Position numbers and translations under genes: made by a program
Source: Rikenellaceae bacterium
GTDB taxonomy: Bacteria; Bacteroidota; Bacteroidia; Bacteroidales; Rikenellaceae
Direction: 5' to 3'
DNA length: 8,282 nucleotides
Assembly (NCBI GenBank): GCA_021203585.1
Contig: JAJQAW010000124.1
Coordinates: 1-8,282 of the forward strand
Part shown: in pieces, positions 1 to 6,898 of the stretch
Layout: each line of letters opens with the position of its first letter
Numbering within the stretch: the stretch's first letter is position 1
The notes under the pieces: generated by a model
Told to the model about the DNA's origin: nothing
Seen by the model: the letters and a program-made list of their open reading frames with translations, nothing else
Database searches by the model: none

Positions 1-27
1 GATTATGCGTGTCCGGTTGAAAAAACC

Positions 28-35
28 TATCTTTG
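28..35 (+). promoter_or_regulatory. Bacteroidota-type -7 box upstream of fsr
   Basis: TATCTTTG is a perfect match to the TAnnTTTG -7 element used by the Bacteroidota primary sigma factor. It ends 18 nt before the GTG at 54, the same spacing seen before the LysE-family gene and lnt in this window, and so supports that start. The matching -33 element would fall at about positions 5-8, where no TTTG is seen, so strength is unknown. The leader would be very short, about 10-15 nt. Confidence 0.55.
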
Positions 36-53
36 CAACTCAAAATTATCATC

Positions 54-1262
54 GTGAACGAAAAAATTACCCCTGCTGTTTCCCGAACCAGTCTCTCGGT
101 GCTGTTGGCTCTGAGCCTGGCCCATCTGTTTAACGACATGTTCTAGTCCGGTGTTTCGGCGGTTTATCCGGTCATTCGGGATAACCTGGGACTGACATTT
201 GCTCAAATCGGGCTCATTACGTTGGCATACCAAATATGCGCGTCGGTTTTTCAACCGGTTTTCGGTGTGGTGTTCGATAAACGGCCCAATCCCTGGTATT
301 TGACTTTGGGGACGCTCTCTACCCTGCTCGGATTGGTATTACTGGCCTTCTCCGGAACGCTTTGGATGGTCTTGTGCGCGGTTTGCTTTGTGGGACTGGG
401 CTCTTCCATCATACATCCCGAAGCCTCAAAGCTGACCCACTACGCTTCTGGAGGAAAACACGGACTGGCGCAGTCCATCTTTCAGGTAGGCGGCAACTTC
501 GGCAGCTCCATCGGTCCTTTGCTGGTTGCGTGGATCATCGCTCCTTACGGGCAGAAATACATCGTCGTTTTTGCCGGGATCGCCCTTATTTCGATCCTGA
601 CCAAATGGCCGATCACCCGGTGGTATCGGCAGCGAATCGGGCAACTACGCAGCCAAACCAGAAACAAAGAAGTGGTGCACCGTGTGCGGCTTTCCAAAAA
701 GAAAATCTACGCCTCTTTGGGAATTCTCCTGATCCTGATATTTTCCAAATACGTCTATACGGCCAGTCTGACCAGTTACTATACGTTTTACTTGATTGAA
801 AAATTCGGGGTTACCACACAGCAAAGCCAGTTTTTCCTGTTCGCTTATCTGTTTGCGGCCGCTGTGGGTACTTTTCTAGGGGGACCGATCGGCGATAAAA
901 TCGGACGCAAATGGGTGATTTAGTTTTCCATTCTCGGTACGGCTCCCTTTGCTTTACTGTTGCCCTATGCCGATTTATTCTGGACCTGCGTGTTGAGTAT
1001 TCTGATCGGTGTGATTCTATCGTCGGCTTTTTCCGCCATATTGGTCTACGTGCAGGAATTATTGCCTACCCAGGTGGGGTTGATTTCCGGACTTTTTTTC
1101 GGATTGGCTTTCGGGATAGCCGGAATCGCTGCGGCTGTGTTGGGTAAGATAGCCGATATTCGGGATATCGAATTTATCTATCGCGTGTGTGCTTATCCGT
1201 TACTGGGAATTGCGGCGGTTTTTCTGCCGAACGTGAAGGTGAGAAAATTCAGCGACAGGTAA
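54..1262 (+). pseudogene. fsr: Fosmidomycin-resistance (Fsr-type) MFS efflux transporter, interrupted by two amber codons
   Basis: An inner-membrane major facilitator exporter. Fsr of E. coli extrudes fosmidomycin, an inhibitor of the MEP-pathway enzyme Dxr. Reading from GTG 54 gives 402 codons in one frame to TAA at 1260-1262, close to the 406 residues of E. coli Fsr, with no frameshift. Family landmarks are present: LTFAQIGLITLAYQ, SGGKHGLAQSIFQVGGNFGS, FSKYVYTASLTSYYTFYL, GGPIGDKIGRKWVI and SAILVYVQELLP. The frame is broken by TAG at 144-146 (codon 31) and TAG at 921-923 (codon 290). Recalling E. coli Fsr (NDMIQSL and KYVIWGS), the lost residues would be Gln and Trp, each one transition away (CAG to TAG, TGG to TAG). 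cmk and dprA here end in TAG, so TAG is a normal stop. The second amber removes the last transmembrane segments, so even a late internal start would not give a full transporter. Start at GTG is chosen from the -7 box and protein length. Family assignment is strong; inactivity is inferred. Confidence 0.88.
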
Positions 1263-1720
1263 GCTACTCGACCGACCGGGTCTTACTCGGCCCTAGGCAA
1301 GGGAGTTTGCCGCTTCGGGATAATACCGCCTGTGGCCTGTGAAAGGACAGGCTGGAGGGTACCGGAATGTTTTAGTCGGGCGCTGCAAGGGTTGAGCCCT
1401 CGCCCGACAGACGGACCCAAAGCATTGTCTCGGTAGAGCCAAGGGGCATGTAAGAGGGCAGGGTAAAGTATTGCACTTTTTCAGATTGCTGTCGCTCGGA
1501 TGTAGGGGTTCCCGCGCAGGCGATTGGCAAACTCGGTTCATGCTTTGCAATCAGTCCGTGGCCCAGCTGGCTTGTAAAGGGGATTAGGGAGCGCAAATCG
1601 CTCCTGTGCGAAGGGCCTCGAGCCGGCTAAGAATCGAATCGAACGGCTTTTGGAACCAGCATCGACCGAGTACCATCCGGCTGGCTTAAATGGCCAGGGA
1701 TAAAGCGGCGCCAAAACTTT
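1263..1720. other. Non-coding, hairpin-rich intergenic region between convergent fsr and ispH; possible structured RNA or decayed repeat
   Basis: No convincing protein gene. The stretch holds many inverted repeats: 1296-1300/1307-1311 (5 bp, 6-nt loop); 1335-1340/1347-1352 (6 bp, loop GAAAGG) framed by TACC 1324-1327 and GGTA 1358-1361; 1375-1382/1401-1408 (8 perfect bp) with an inner 4-bp stem 1388-1391/1397-1400 stacked on it across a 5-nt bulge; 1465-1469/1475-1479 followed by Ts; 1522-1531/1544-1552 (9 bp with one bulged G); 1588-1593/1599-1604 (6 bp, loop CAAAT); 1681-1685/1693-1697 just past ispH. TACTCGG 1284-1290 can pair with CCGAGTA 1666-1672, which would close a domain of about 390 nt. 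AGCCG 1621-1625 and CGGCT 1644-1648 run into four Ts, a weak plus-strand terminator-like element. I looked for signature sequences of RNase P RNA, tmRNA, SRP RNA and tRNA on both strands and found none. No good -7 box was seen inside. Strand is undecided; terminators for fsr and ispH may account for part of it. Confidence 0.4.
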
Positions 1721-2581
1721 TCACAGCCCCATCGTTTCCAGGTGCCGGGCAACCCGCTCCATCAACCATTTGGGGGTGGAAGTAGCCCCGCAAACACCGA
1801 CCGAACGGACTCCAGTAAACCATTCCGGACGTATTTCCTGTTCGTCCTCCACCCGGTAACTCCGCGGATTGGACTCGATGCAGGCTTGAAACAAGGCTTT
1901 TCCGTTCGAACTTTTTTTGCCGCTCACGAAAATAATGGCATCGTGAGACTGCGAAAATGCACGCAAATGCGGATCCCGATTGGAAACGCTCCGGCAAATC
2001 GAATCGTACACGTAAACTTGTTGCGGATCGACCGCCCGATGCAACACCTCCTGCTGAAGCTCCCGGAAGACGGCCAGACTTTGTGTGGTCTGCGATAAGA
2101 GATACACCGGTCGGGAAAAATCCACCTGGTCTAAATCCTCCAGACAATCCACAATCAGCACGTTTCCATCCGCCTGGCCGGCCAATCCCACCACTTCCAC
2201 ATGCCTCTTCTTTCCCAGAATGACGACCTGACCCTTGACGGACTGCATCGCCCGGTAAGCTTTTTTTACCCGTTCCTGCAGCCGGGCCACCACCGGACAG
2301 GTGGCGTCGATCAACCGTACCCCGTGCGCTGCGGCCGTGCGGTAGGTAGCCGGAGGCTCCCCATGGGCCCGTATCAAAACGGTACGCCCCTCTAACTTCG
2401 TCAACTCCTCATGGGTTACCGTCCGAAGACCCAGTTGTTCGAGTCGCGAAACTTCCACTCGGTTGTGCACGATATCTCCCAGGCAAAAAACCTCATCCCG
2501 CTGGAGCGCTTCTTCCGCTTTTCGGATCGCATGTACCACCCCGAAACAAAATCCGGACAGCCGGTCTATTTCCACTTTCAT
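1721..2581 (-). CDS. ispH: 4-hydroxy-3-methylbut-2-enyl diphosphate reductase (IspH/LytB)
   Basis: A [4Fe-4S] enzyme of the cytoplasm that catalyses the last MEP-pathway step, reducing HMBPP to isopentenyl and dimethylallyl diphosphate. The 286 residues cover the whole single-domain family. The three cluster cysteines are Cys12 (in GFCFGV), Cys95 (DATCP) and Cys196 (DSICRS). Substrate-site residues are also visible: His39 (VHN), His73 (RAHGEP), His127 with Glu129 (KRHVEV), Thr165-Thr166 (SQTTQS), Ser224-Ser225-Asn226 (KKSSNGKA) and Ser268 (GATSTP). ATG 2581 is chosen because Cys12 then sits at the usual distance from the N terminus. It begins 5 nt after the cmk stop, so it is probably the last gene of the LysE-cmk-ispH operon and translationally coupled to cmk. 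It ends in TGA at 1723-1721. The open frame is intact and all key residues are kept, so it is presumably functional. It faces the broken fsr gene across the hairpin-rich region. Confidence 0.97.
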   Translation of the reverse strand: MKVEIDRLSGFCFGVVHAIRKAEEALQRDEVFCLGDIVHNRVEVSRLEQLGLRTVTHEELTKLEGRTVLIRAHGEPPATYRTAAAHGVRLIDATCPVVARLQERVKKAYRAMQSVKGQVVILGKKRHVEVVGLAGQADGNVLIVDCLEDLDQVDFSRPVYLLSQTTQSLAVFRELQQEVLHRAVDPQQVYVYDSICRSVSNRDPHLRAFSQSHDAIIFVSGKKSSNGKALFQACIESNPRSYRVEDEQEIRPEWFTGVRSVGVCGATSTPKWLMERVARHLETMGL

Positions 2582-2586
2582 GAAAG

Positions 2587-3279
2587 CTATTCTTCCGTTA
2601 ATTGACGGATTTTTTGTTCCACCCAGGCCATTTGCTCCTGGATATTCATCTGGCTGTTATCTAGTGTCAGGGCATCCGGCGCTTTTTTCAGCGGACTGAC
2701 CTTCCGGGTGGTATCTGCCCGATCCCGTTTTCGTATGTTCTCCAATATCTCTTCCAGAACCACTTTTTCTCCTTTTTCCAGCAATTCCTTATACCGGCGC
2801 ATGGCCCGGACTTCCGGATCGGCCGTCATAAAAATCTTCAATTCCGCCTGCGGCAGGACTACCGTGCCGATGTCCCGTCCATCCATTACCACACCTTTGG
2901 CCGAACCGATCTGCCGCTGCATCCGCACTAATTGTTCCCGTACGCAGGGCAATTGACTGACCGCGCTTACGTATTCGTTGATTTCCATGCTGCGGATGGA
3001 TTGTTCTACATTTTCTCCGTTTAAATAAAGCTCGTTGCGGCCCGTTTCCCGGTTGGGAAGGAAGTCCATGCGGAGGCTGCCCAGTTGTGCCGATAAACCG
3101 TCCGCATCGAGGGTACTGTCGGTATGAATAAACCCGTTACGCCGGGCATACAGGGTTACCGCCCGGTACATCGCACCCGTATCGATGTATCGATAACCCA
3201 ACCGGGCCGCGATTTTCCGCGCGAAAGAACTTTTTCCGCTCGACGAGGTTCCGTCGATCGCTATACTGATTTTCTTCAT
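2587..3279 (-). CDS. cmk: Cytidylate kinase (CMP/dCMP kinase)
   Basis: Phosphorylates CMP and dCMP with ATP in the cytoplasm, feeding CTP and dCTP pools and recycling CMP released in lipid and RNA metabolism. The product has 230 residues, the usual size. The order of motifs is P-loop G10-x4-GKS (GTSSSGKSS, 10-18), the DTGAMYR substrate loop (33-39), the MDGRDIGTVV core (132-141), RRY in the lid approach (161-163), and the C-terminal RDRADTTRKVSPL block (185-197) followed by APDALTLDN (200-208). ATG 3279 puts the P-loop at the normal position. It lies 24 nt after the LysE-family stop; that gap is purine-rich on the coding strand (GAAAGAAGAAGAGAAG), which may help initiation. Five nt separate it from ispH downstream; cmk and ispH are frequent neighbours in bacteria. 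It stops in TAG, which shows TAG is a true terminator in this genome. Confidence 0.97.
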   Translation of the reverse strand: MKKISIAIDGTSSSGKSSFARKIAARLGYRYIDTGAMYRAVTLYARRNGFIHTDSTLDADGLSAQLGSLRMDFLPNRETGRNELYLNGENVEQSIRSMEINEYVSAVSQLPCVREQLVRMQRQIGSAKGVVMDGRDIGTVVLPQAELKIFMTADPEVRAMRRYKELLEKGEKVVLEEILENIRKRDRADTTRKVSPLKKAPDALTLDNSQMNIQEQMAWVEQKIRQLTEE

Positions 3280-3303
3280 CTTCTCTTCTTCTTTCCGGCC
3301 GGG

Positions 3304-3960
3304 TTAATAAATGATCCGTTCGACCGGAATATTGACCACCAGGCTGATAATGGCCACGGCGCCCAGAATAACGATTACCGCTCCGGAAATGCGGTTGAGG
3401 TAAAGCATATGACGGGGCTGAAAACCTTTTCGCAGGAAACTGACACCCAGTGTCAGCACGAACCACCACAAGGCCGCTCCGCAGAAAACCCCTCCGATCA
3501 AAGCCGCACCTTGCATATAGGGTACTCCACCTTCGTTGCTGATTCCAAAGGAGGCAAACAGGGCCATAAATATAATGATAAAGGCCGGATTGGTCAAGGT
3601 GATTCCGAATACGGAGAGATAATCTCCCCACAGACTACCTTTGCCTGCCCGGTTCCGGCGAATTTGAACGACCGGGTTTTTCATAAAGATATTCATGCCG
3701 ACAATGATCACGATGATCCCGCCGACCACTTTCAGGATATCGATATGTTTTTGCACGAAAGCCAGCACCATGGAGAGAAAAAACGCGGCTACCGTAGCGA
3801 AAATCGTATCGGCGGAAGCGGCTCCCAAACCGGAAAAAAATCCGGAACGGCGGCTCCGGCACAAGGTGCGCTGCACGCAGATCACTCCCACCGGTCCTAA
3901 CGGGATCGATGCGACAAAGCCGATCATCACCCCTTTTAATAAAAAACTGAGCCATTCCAT
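3304..3960 (-). CDS. LysE/RhtB-family membrane exporter (putative amino-acid efflux)
   Basis: A small inner-membrane exporter of the LysE superfamily, whose characterised members export amino acids such as lysine, homoserine, threonine or leucine; the substrate here cannot be read from sequence. The protein of 218 residues has about six hydrophobic segments (roughly 5-27, 42-69, 74-94, 114-138, 150-174, 190-211). The family signature PLGPVG is at 20-25, followed by the GLGAASAD segment (44-51) and LTNPAF (122-127). I use ATG 3960 rather than a TTG seven codons upstream (3981): the ATG product starts MEWLSF directly before the first membrane segment, and a perfect -7 box lies 18 nt upstream of the ATG and overlaps the TTG codon. 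It is the first gene of the operon with cmk and ispH and is transcribed away from lnt. Stop is TAA. Confidence 0.9.
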   Translation of the reverse strand: MEWLSFLLKGVMIGFVASIPLGPVGVICVQRTLCRSRRSGFFSGLGAASADTIFATVAAFFLSMVLAFVQKHIDILKVVGGIIVIIVGMNIFMKNPVVQIRRNRAGKGSLWGDYLSVFGITLTNPAFIIIFMALFASFGISNEGGVPYMQGAALIGGVFCGAALWWFVLTLGVSFLRKGFQPRHMLYLNRISGAVIVILGAVAIISLVVNIPVERIIY

Positions 3961-3978
3961 ATACCCGAAAGTAAATAA

Positions 3979-3986
3979 CAAAGTTA
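3979..3986 (-). promoter_or_regulatory. -7 box for the LysE-cmk-ispH operon
   Basis: On the minus strand the sequence reads TAACTTTG, a perfect TAnnTTTG match, ending 18 nt before the ATG at 3960. About 20 nt further upstream (around 4007-4011) the strand reads TTTTCC, at best a weak -33 TTTG element. The identical 18-nt spacing at fsr and lnt supports the call. Confidence 0.6.
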
Positions 3987-4018
3987 CTAAATAGAATCCG
4001 GTTTCGGAAAATTACCCC

Positions 4019-4026
4019 TATCTTTA
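4019..4026 (+). promoter_or_regulatory. -7 box upstream of lnt
   Basis: TATCTTTA has one mismatch to TAnnTTTG (final A for G) and ends 18 nt before ATG 4045. The -33 region would fall near 3994-3999 and shows no clear TTTG. It is back to back with the LysE operon promoter, with only 32 bp between the two -7 boxes. Confidence 0.5.
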
Positions 4027-4044
4027 GTCCATTATTTCGAGCGC

Positions 4045-5667
4045 ATGAAAAAAAGGTTATATCTCTGTCTGTTATCTGTCTTATTGTTGGCTTTGCCGTG
4101 GATGGGAGGACCCGGTTACACCCTCTTAGCGGCTTTCGTTCCCCTTTTTCTGCTGCAGGATGAACTGGATGGACGCCTCAACCGCAAAGGTAAACCGGTG
4201 CGGATTTTTTCCTATGCCGCCGGAACGTTTATCCTGTGGAGCGCCCTGTCGGTGTGGTGGGTGAGCAATGCCATTCTGTTTTCTTCCGGTAGTCTGTTCA
4301 TGGCCGTCCTGGTGGGTTTGGCTTGCGTAGCAGTCACCTCTTTCGTCACTACCCTGTCCTTTCTGGTTTACCATTTTTTTCGCAAACGGGCCAAACGGGC
4401 TTTGGCTTATGCCGTGTTGGTTTCTGCCTGGGTGGGGTATGAATTCATCTTCCTCCACGGAGAAATCACTTTTCCTTGGCTGATCCTGGGAAACGGCTTT
4501 GCCAACAGTGTCAAAGCCGTGCAATGGTATGAATATACCGGAGCCCTAGGAGGATCGGTATGGGTGCTGGTTTGTAATATTGCACTCTACGAAGCCCTCT
4601 GCCGGTGGAAACGGAATCCTTCCTACCGCGTGTGGGTGAGACCGGCTCTATGGATCCTATTGCCGGTGATTGGCTCCTATACGATCTATATCGGTTATCG
4701 AGAAAAAACGGACCCCATCCGGGTGCAGGTCATTCAGCCCAATTTCGACCCCTATGAAAAATTCGAAGTCCTCTCCTTCCGGCAACAAACCGAGATTATC
4801 CTGCAGCTGGCCCTACAGGCTCCGCAGGGAACCGATTATTTCGTCGCTCCGGAGACGGCGATCGACGAGCGGATAGCCGAAGAGGAGATCGCTCAGAATA
4901 CCTATATCCGGCTCTTGCGGCTTTTTCTGGAAAGGGGATATCCCGAAGCTGAAATAATCATCGGAGCGACAACCTCCCGGTTCTATTACCACCCGGAGGA
5001 GGCCACTTACACCTCCCGTAGGCCTGATCACATGGATTTCTGGTACGACATTTACAATACCGCTCTGCAGGTGGATACCACGGAGTTCGTAGGCATTTAT
5101 CATAAATCGCGGCTGGTAGCCGGTGCGGAAATGATCCCTTATGCCCGTCGATTTCCCTGGCTAAAAAAATTATCGGTCGACCTGGGAGGAACCAGCGGTC
5201 AACTCAGGGTGGACGACCGGCGGCAGGTTTTTACTTCCGCCCGGGGTGTTCCGATCGGGGTGCCGATCTGTTGGGAAGCGGTTTTCGGAGAATATACCAC
5301 CCAATTCGTAGAGGAGGGAGCCCGCGCTCTGTTTATTATCAGTAACGACGCCTGGTGGGGAAATACGGCGGGACACCGGCAATTATTCGCTTTCTCCCGG
5401 TTAAGGGCCATCGAGACCCGCCGGTCTATTGCCCGGAGCGCCAATACCGGAATTTCCGGCTTTATCAACCAACGGGGAGATGTCCTTTCCTGCAGCCAGT
5501 GGGACGAACGGGTTTCCCTTCACGGAACGATTCAACTCAACGATAGACAAACCGTATATGTGCGTTTCGGAGATATGACAGGGCGTATTAGTTTGCTGGT
5601 ATTGGGATTGTGCGGGCTGTACTACATCGCCTACCGTAGAAAACAAAAGGATTTATTGGTGGACTGA
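4045..5667 (+). CDS. lnt: Apolipoprotein N-acyltransferase (Lnt)
   Basis: Inner-membrane enzyme that adds the third acyl chain to the N-terminal cysteine of lipoproteins, taking it from phospholipid, so that they mature for sorting to the outer membrane. The protein has 540 residues (E. coli Lnt 512). The N-terminal half holds about six hydrophobic segments (roughly 4-36, 56-76, 82-112, 118-138, 165-185, 198-217). A periplasmic nitrilase-like (CN-hydrolase) domain follows from about 225 to 505, and one membrane segment closes the protein (514-530). The Glu-Lys-Cys triad is visible: Glu270 in VAPET, Lys354 in YHKSRL, Cys409 in VPICWE. The family blocks EMIPYARRFPW (362-372), SNDAWWGN (433-440) and RAIETRRSIARSANTGISG (454-472) are kept. 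The lone Lnt layout has no fused mannosyltransferase domain. Start at ATG 4045 is supported by the -7 box and the MKKR membrane N terminus. It is divergent from the LysE operon and convergent with the metallophosphoesterase. Stop TGA. Confidence 0.96.
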   Translation: MKKRLYLCLLSVLLLALPWMGGPGYTLLAAFVPLFLLQDELDGRLNRKGKPVRIFSYAAGTFILWSALSVWWVSNAILFSSGSLFMAVLVGLACVAVTSFVTTLSFLVYHFFRKRAKRALAYAVLVSAWVGYEFIFLHGEITFPWLILGNGFANSVKAVQWYEYTGALGGSVWVLVCNIALYEALCRWKRNPSYRVWVRPALWILLPVIGSYTIYIGYREKTDPIRVQVIQPNFDPYEKFEVLSFRQQTEIILQLALQAPQGTDYFVAPETAIDERIAEEEIAQNTYIRLLRLFLERGYPEAEIIIGATTSRFYYHPEEATYTSRRPDHMDFWYDIYNTALQVDTTEFVGIYHKSRLVAGAEMIPYARRFPWLKKLSVDLGGTSGQLRVDDRRQVFTSARGVPIGVPICWEAVFGEYTTQFVEEGARALFIISNDAWWGNTAGHRQLFAFSRLRAIETRRSIARSANTGISGFINQRGDVLSCSQWDERVSLHGTIQLNDRQTVYVRFGDMTGRISLLVLGLCGLYYIAYRRKQKDLLVD

Positions 5668-5688
5668 TCCCCTCCGCACGCGCTACGA

Positions 5689-5725
5689 GGAGTAGAACGG
5701 TGGGCCATCCTGCGGGTCCTACTCC
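5689..5725. terminator. Possible shared terminator hairpin between convergent lnt and metallophosphoesterase genes
   Basis: GGAGTAG (5689-5695) and CTACTCC (5719-5725) form a perfect 7-bp stem around a 23-nt, GC-rich interior. It lies 21 nt past the lnt stop and 44 nt past the stop of the opposing gene. There is no clear T run on either side, so it may be only a fold that slows polymerase or protects 3' ends. Confidence 0.35.
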
Positions 5726-5769
5726 CTGTTTCTCGGGCTTCCGGTCGATCTTAAAGCGGTAAGCCGAAA

Positions 5770-6870
5770 TTATTCCAAATGGATAACCACGTATTCCGAG
5801 CGGGTGCCGATCCGGAATTTTCCTCCCCAGATTCCGAGGCCGGAACTCACGTAAACGTGGGTATCCCCTTTGGGTTTATAGCCGTGCGCCACTTCGTAAA
5901 TACCCTCGGTAATCCAGGATATCGGCCATACCTGTCCGAAGTGAGTGTGTCCTGAAATTTGAAGGGCGATCCCGTATTGCTCGGCTTCTTCCAGGTGATA
6001 GGGCTGATGGTCCAATAAGAGGATGGGAATGCTGCGGTCCAGGCCGGCTACCAGTTTGCCGAGCGGTTTGCGCCGGGGATTGGTCCGGTCGTCACGGCCT
6101 ACCAGGTAGATGTTGTCATCCAGCAGCACCGACTCGTCCCGGAGAACCTCTACTCCGGCCTCCCGCAGAAAAACCAACGCACCTTCCAAGCCGCCGATGT
6201 ATTCGTGGTTTCCCAAAGCCGCAAAAACTCCATATCGGGAACGGATTTGCCGGAAAACCGAAGCTACGTCCTGTTCCAGCAGCGGCCGTACATTGTTGTC
6301 CGTAATATCTCCGGCAATCAATACCAGGTCCGGATTTTCGGCGTTGATCAATTCCACCCACCGGGCAAATTCCTTTTTACCAATGGTATACCCCAAATGT
6401 ATATCGCTTAGGGCTACAATTTTAAGCGGTCTTTTCAACTGCGTATTTTCGGGCACATCCAAGTTGAGTTCCACCCGCTCTTTTTTCTGATAAACCAGAT
6501 AGCCGGTGGTAAATATAACCGTCAATAAAGCGGTAAGCACGCCCAGTCCGGTCCAGCTTTCGAACATAAATCTGTTGAGAGGCAGCAGACCGATCAGGCG
6601 GATCAGATCCAGCACCAGGAAGATGGCCAGCAGGTAAAGCAGGATAAAGAACCACGAGGTCCCCAGACTATAGAAAAGTCCGATGATGGGGGTCGGTAGT
6701 TTCCCGGCCAGTAGAAAGGCCGCGAAGATGGAACCGACGGCTGTCATGGCAAATACCACCAGTAGGGGACGCAGAAACGTTTCACCGGGTATGAGGTGCC
6801 ACAATCGGAAAAAGACATAAAAATTGGCGCCTAAAATTACCGCCAGCATCACAAACACCATAAACCTCAT
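5770..6870 (-). CDS. Membrane-anchored calcineurin-like metallophosphoesterase (YkuE/YaeI-type)
   Basis: A dimetal phosphoesterase fused to a membrane anchor. The first 130 of 366 residues contain about four hydrophobic segments (5-22, 33-54, 68-98, 108-127). After a short linker comes the catalytic domain with the ordered metal motifs: Asp156-x-His158 (SDIHLG), Asp188 (AGDITD), Asn221-His222 (LGNHEY), His288 (LDHQP) and His308-x-His310 (SGHTHFGQ). All metal ligands are present. Related proteins include B. subtilis YkuE and E. coli YaeI, where phospholipid or other phosphodiester substrates have been reported or suggested; the substrate here is unknown. ATG 6870 is preferred over an in-frame TTG 26 codons upstream (6948), because a perfect -7 box lies between the two and 20 nt before the ATG, and translation from the TTG adds a poorly structured tail ahead of the first membrane helix. 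It is convergent with lnt and follows dprA in the same direction after 264 nt, so it probably has its own promoter. Stop TAA. Confidence 0.93.
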   Translation of the reverse strand: MRFMVFVMLAVILGANFYVFFRLWHLIPGETFLRPLLVVFAMTAVGSIFAAFLLAGKLPTPIIGLFYSLGTSWFFILLYLLAIFLVLDLIRLIGLLPLNRFMFESWTGLGVLTALLTVIFTTGYLVYQKKERVELNLDVPENTQLKRPLKIVALSDIHLGYTIGKKEFARWVELINAENPDLVLIAGDITDNNVRPLLEQDVASVFRQIRSRYGVFAALGNHEYIGGLEGALVFLREAGVEVLRDESVLLDDNIYLVGRDDRTNPRRKPLGKLVAGLDRSIPILLLDHQPYHLEEAEQYGIALQISGHTHFGQVWPISWITEGIYEVAHGYKPKGDTHVYVSSGLGIWGGKFRIGTRSEYVVIHLE

Positions 6871-6890
6871 TATACTCTGATTAATTGCTA

Positions 6891-6898
6891 CAAATGTA
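6891..6898 (-). promoter_or_regulatory. -7 box for the metallophosphoesterase gene
   Basis: The minus strand reads TACATTTG, a perfect TAnnTTTG match, ending 20 nt before the ATG at 6870. The upstream sequence is rich in T and A; a TTT at about 17-19 nt upstream is the only -33 candidate. It fixes the start codon by excluding the upstream TTG. Confidence 0.6.

Noticed and set aside
54..1262. UAG recoded as an amino acid in this genome
   Set aside because: cmk and dprA end in TAG at the correct family length, and the two fsr ambers replace what seem to be different residues.
1263..1433. Open frame of 57 codons directly in frame after the fsr stop, as if a readthrough extension
   Set aside because: Fsr normally ends at the residues before the TAA; the extension is Pro/Arg/Gly-rich and not membrane-like, and it coincides with the hairpins.
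1293..1596. Two overlapping short minus-strand frames (74 and 85 codons) in the structured region
   Set aside because: Neither has a recognisable domain, a -7 box or start context. They overlap in different frames, and the stretch is also open on the other strand, so coding is not supported.
1263..1720. RNase P RNA, tmRNA, SRP RNA or a tRNA in the intergenic region
   Set aside because: The diagnostic core sequences (the GAGGAAAGUC block, the tmRNA TΨC end with CCA, the SRP GGAA tetraloop region, a closable T-arm) were not found on either strand. A GTTCGATTC-like string on the minus strand near 1635-1645 has no matching stem.
1686..2147. A 153-codon minus-strand frame inside ispH
   Set aside because: It is an out-of-frame shadow of ispH, whose own frame carries all three cluster cysteines and the substrate-site residues.
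3124..3900. A 258-codon open frame on the plus strand
   Set aside because: It lies wholly antisense to the LysE-family gene and cmk, both of which have clear family motifs. Its translation is rich in His, Gln, Asp and Arg with no domain, as expected of a shadow frame.
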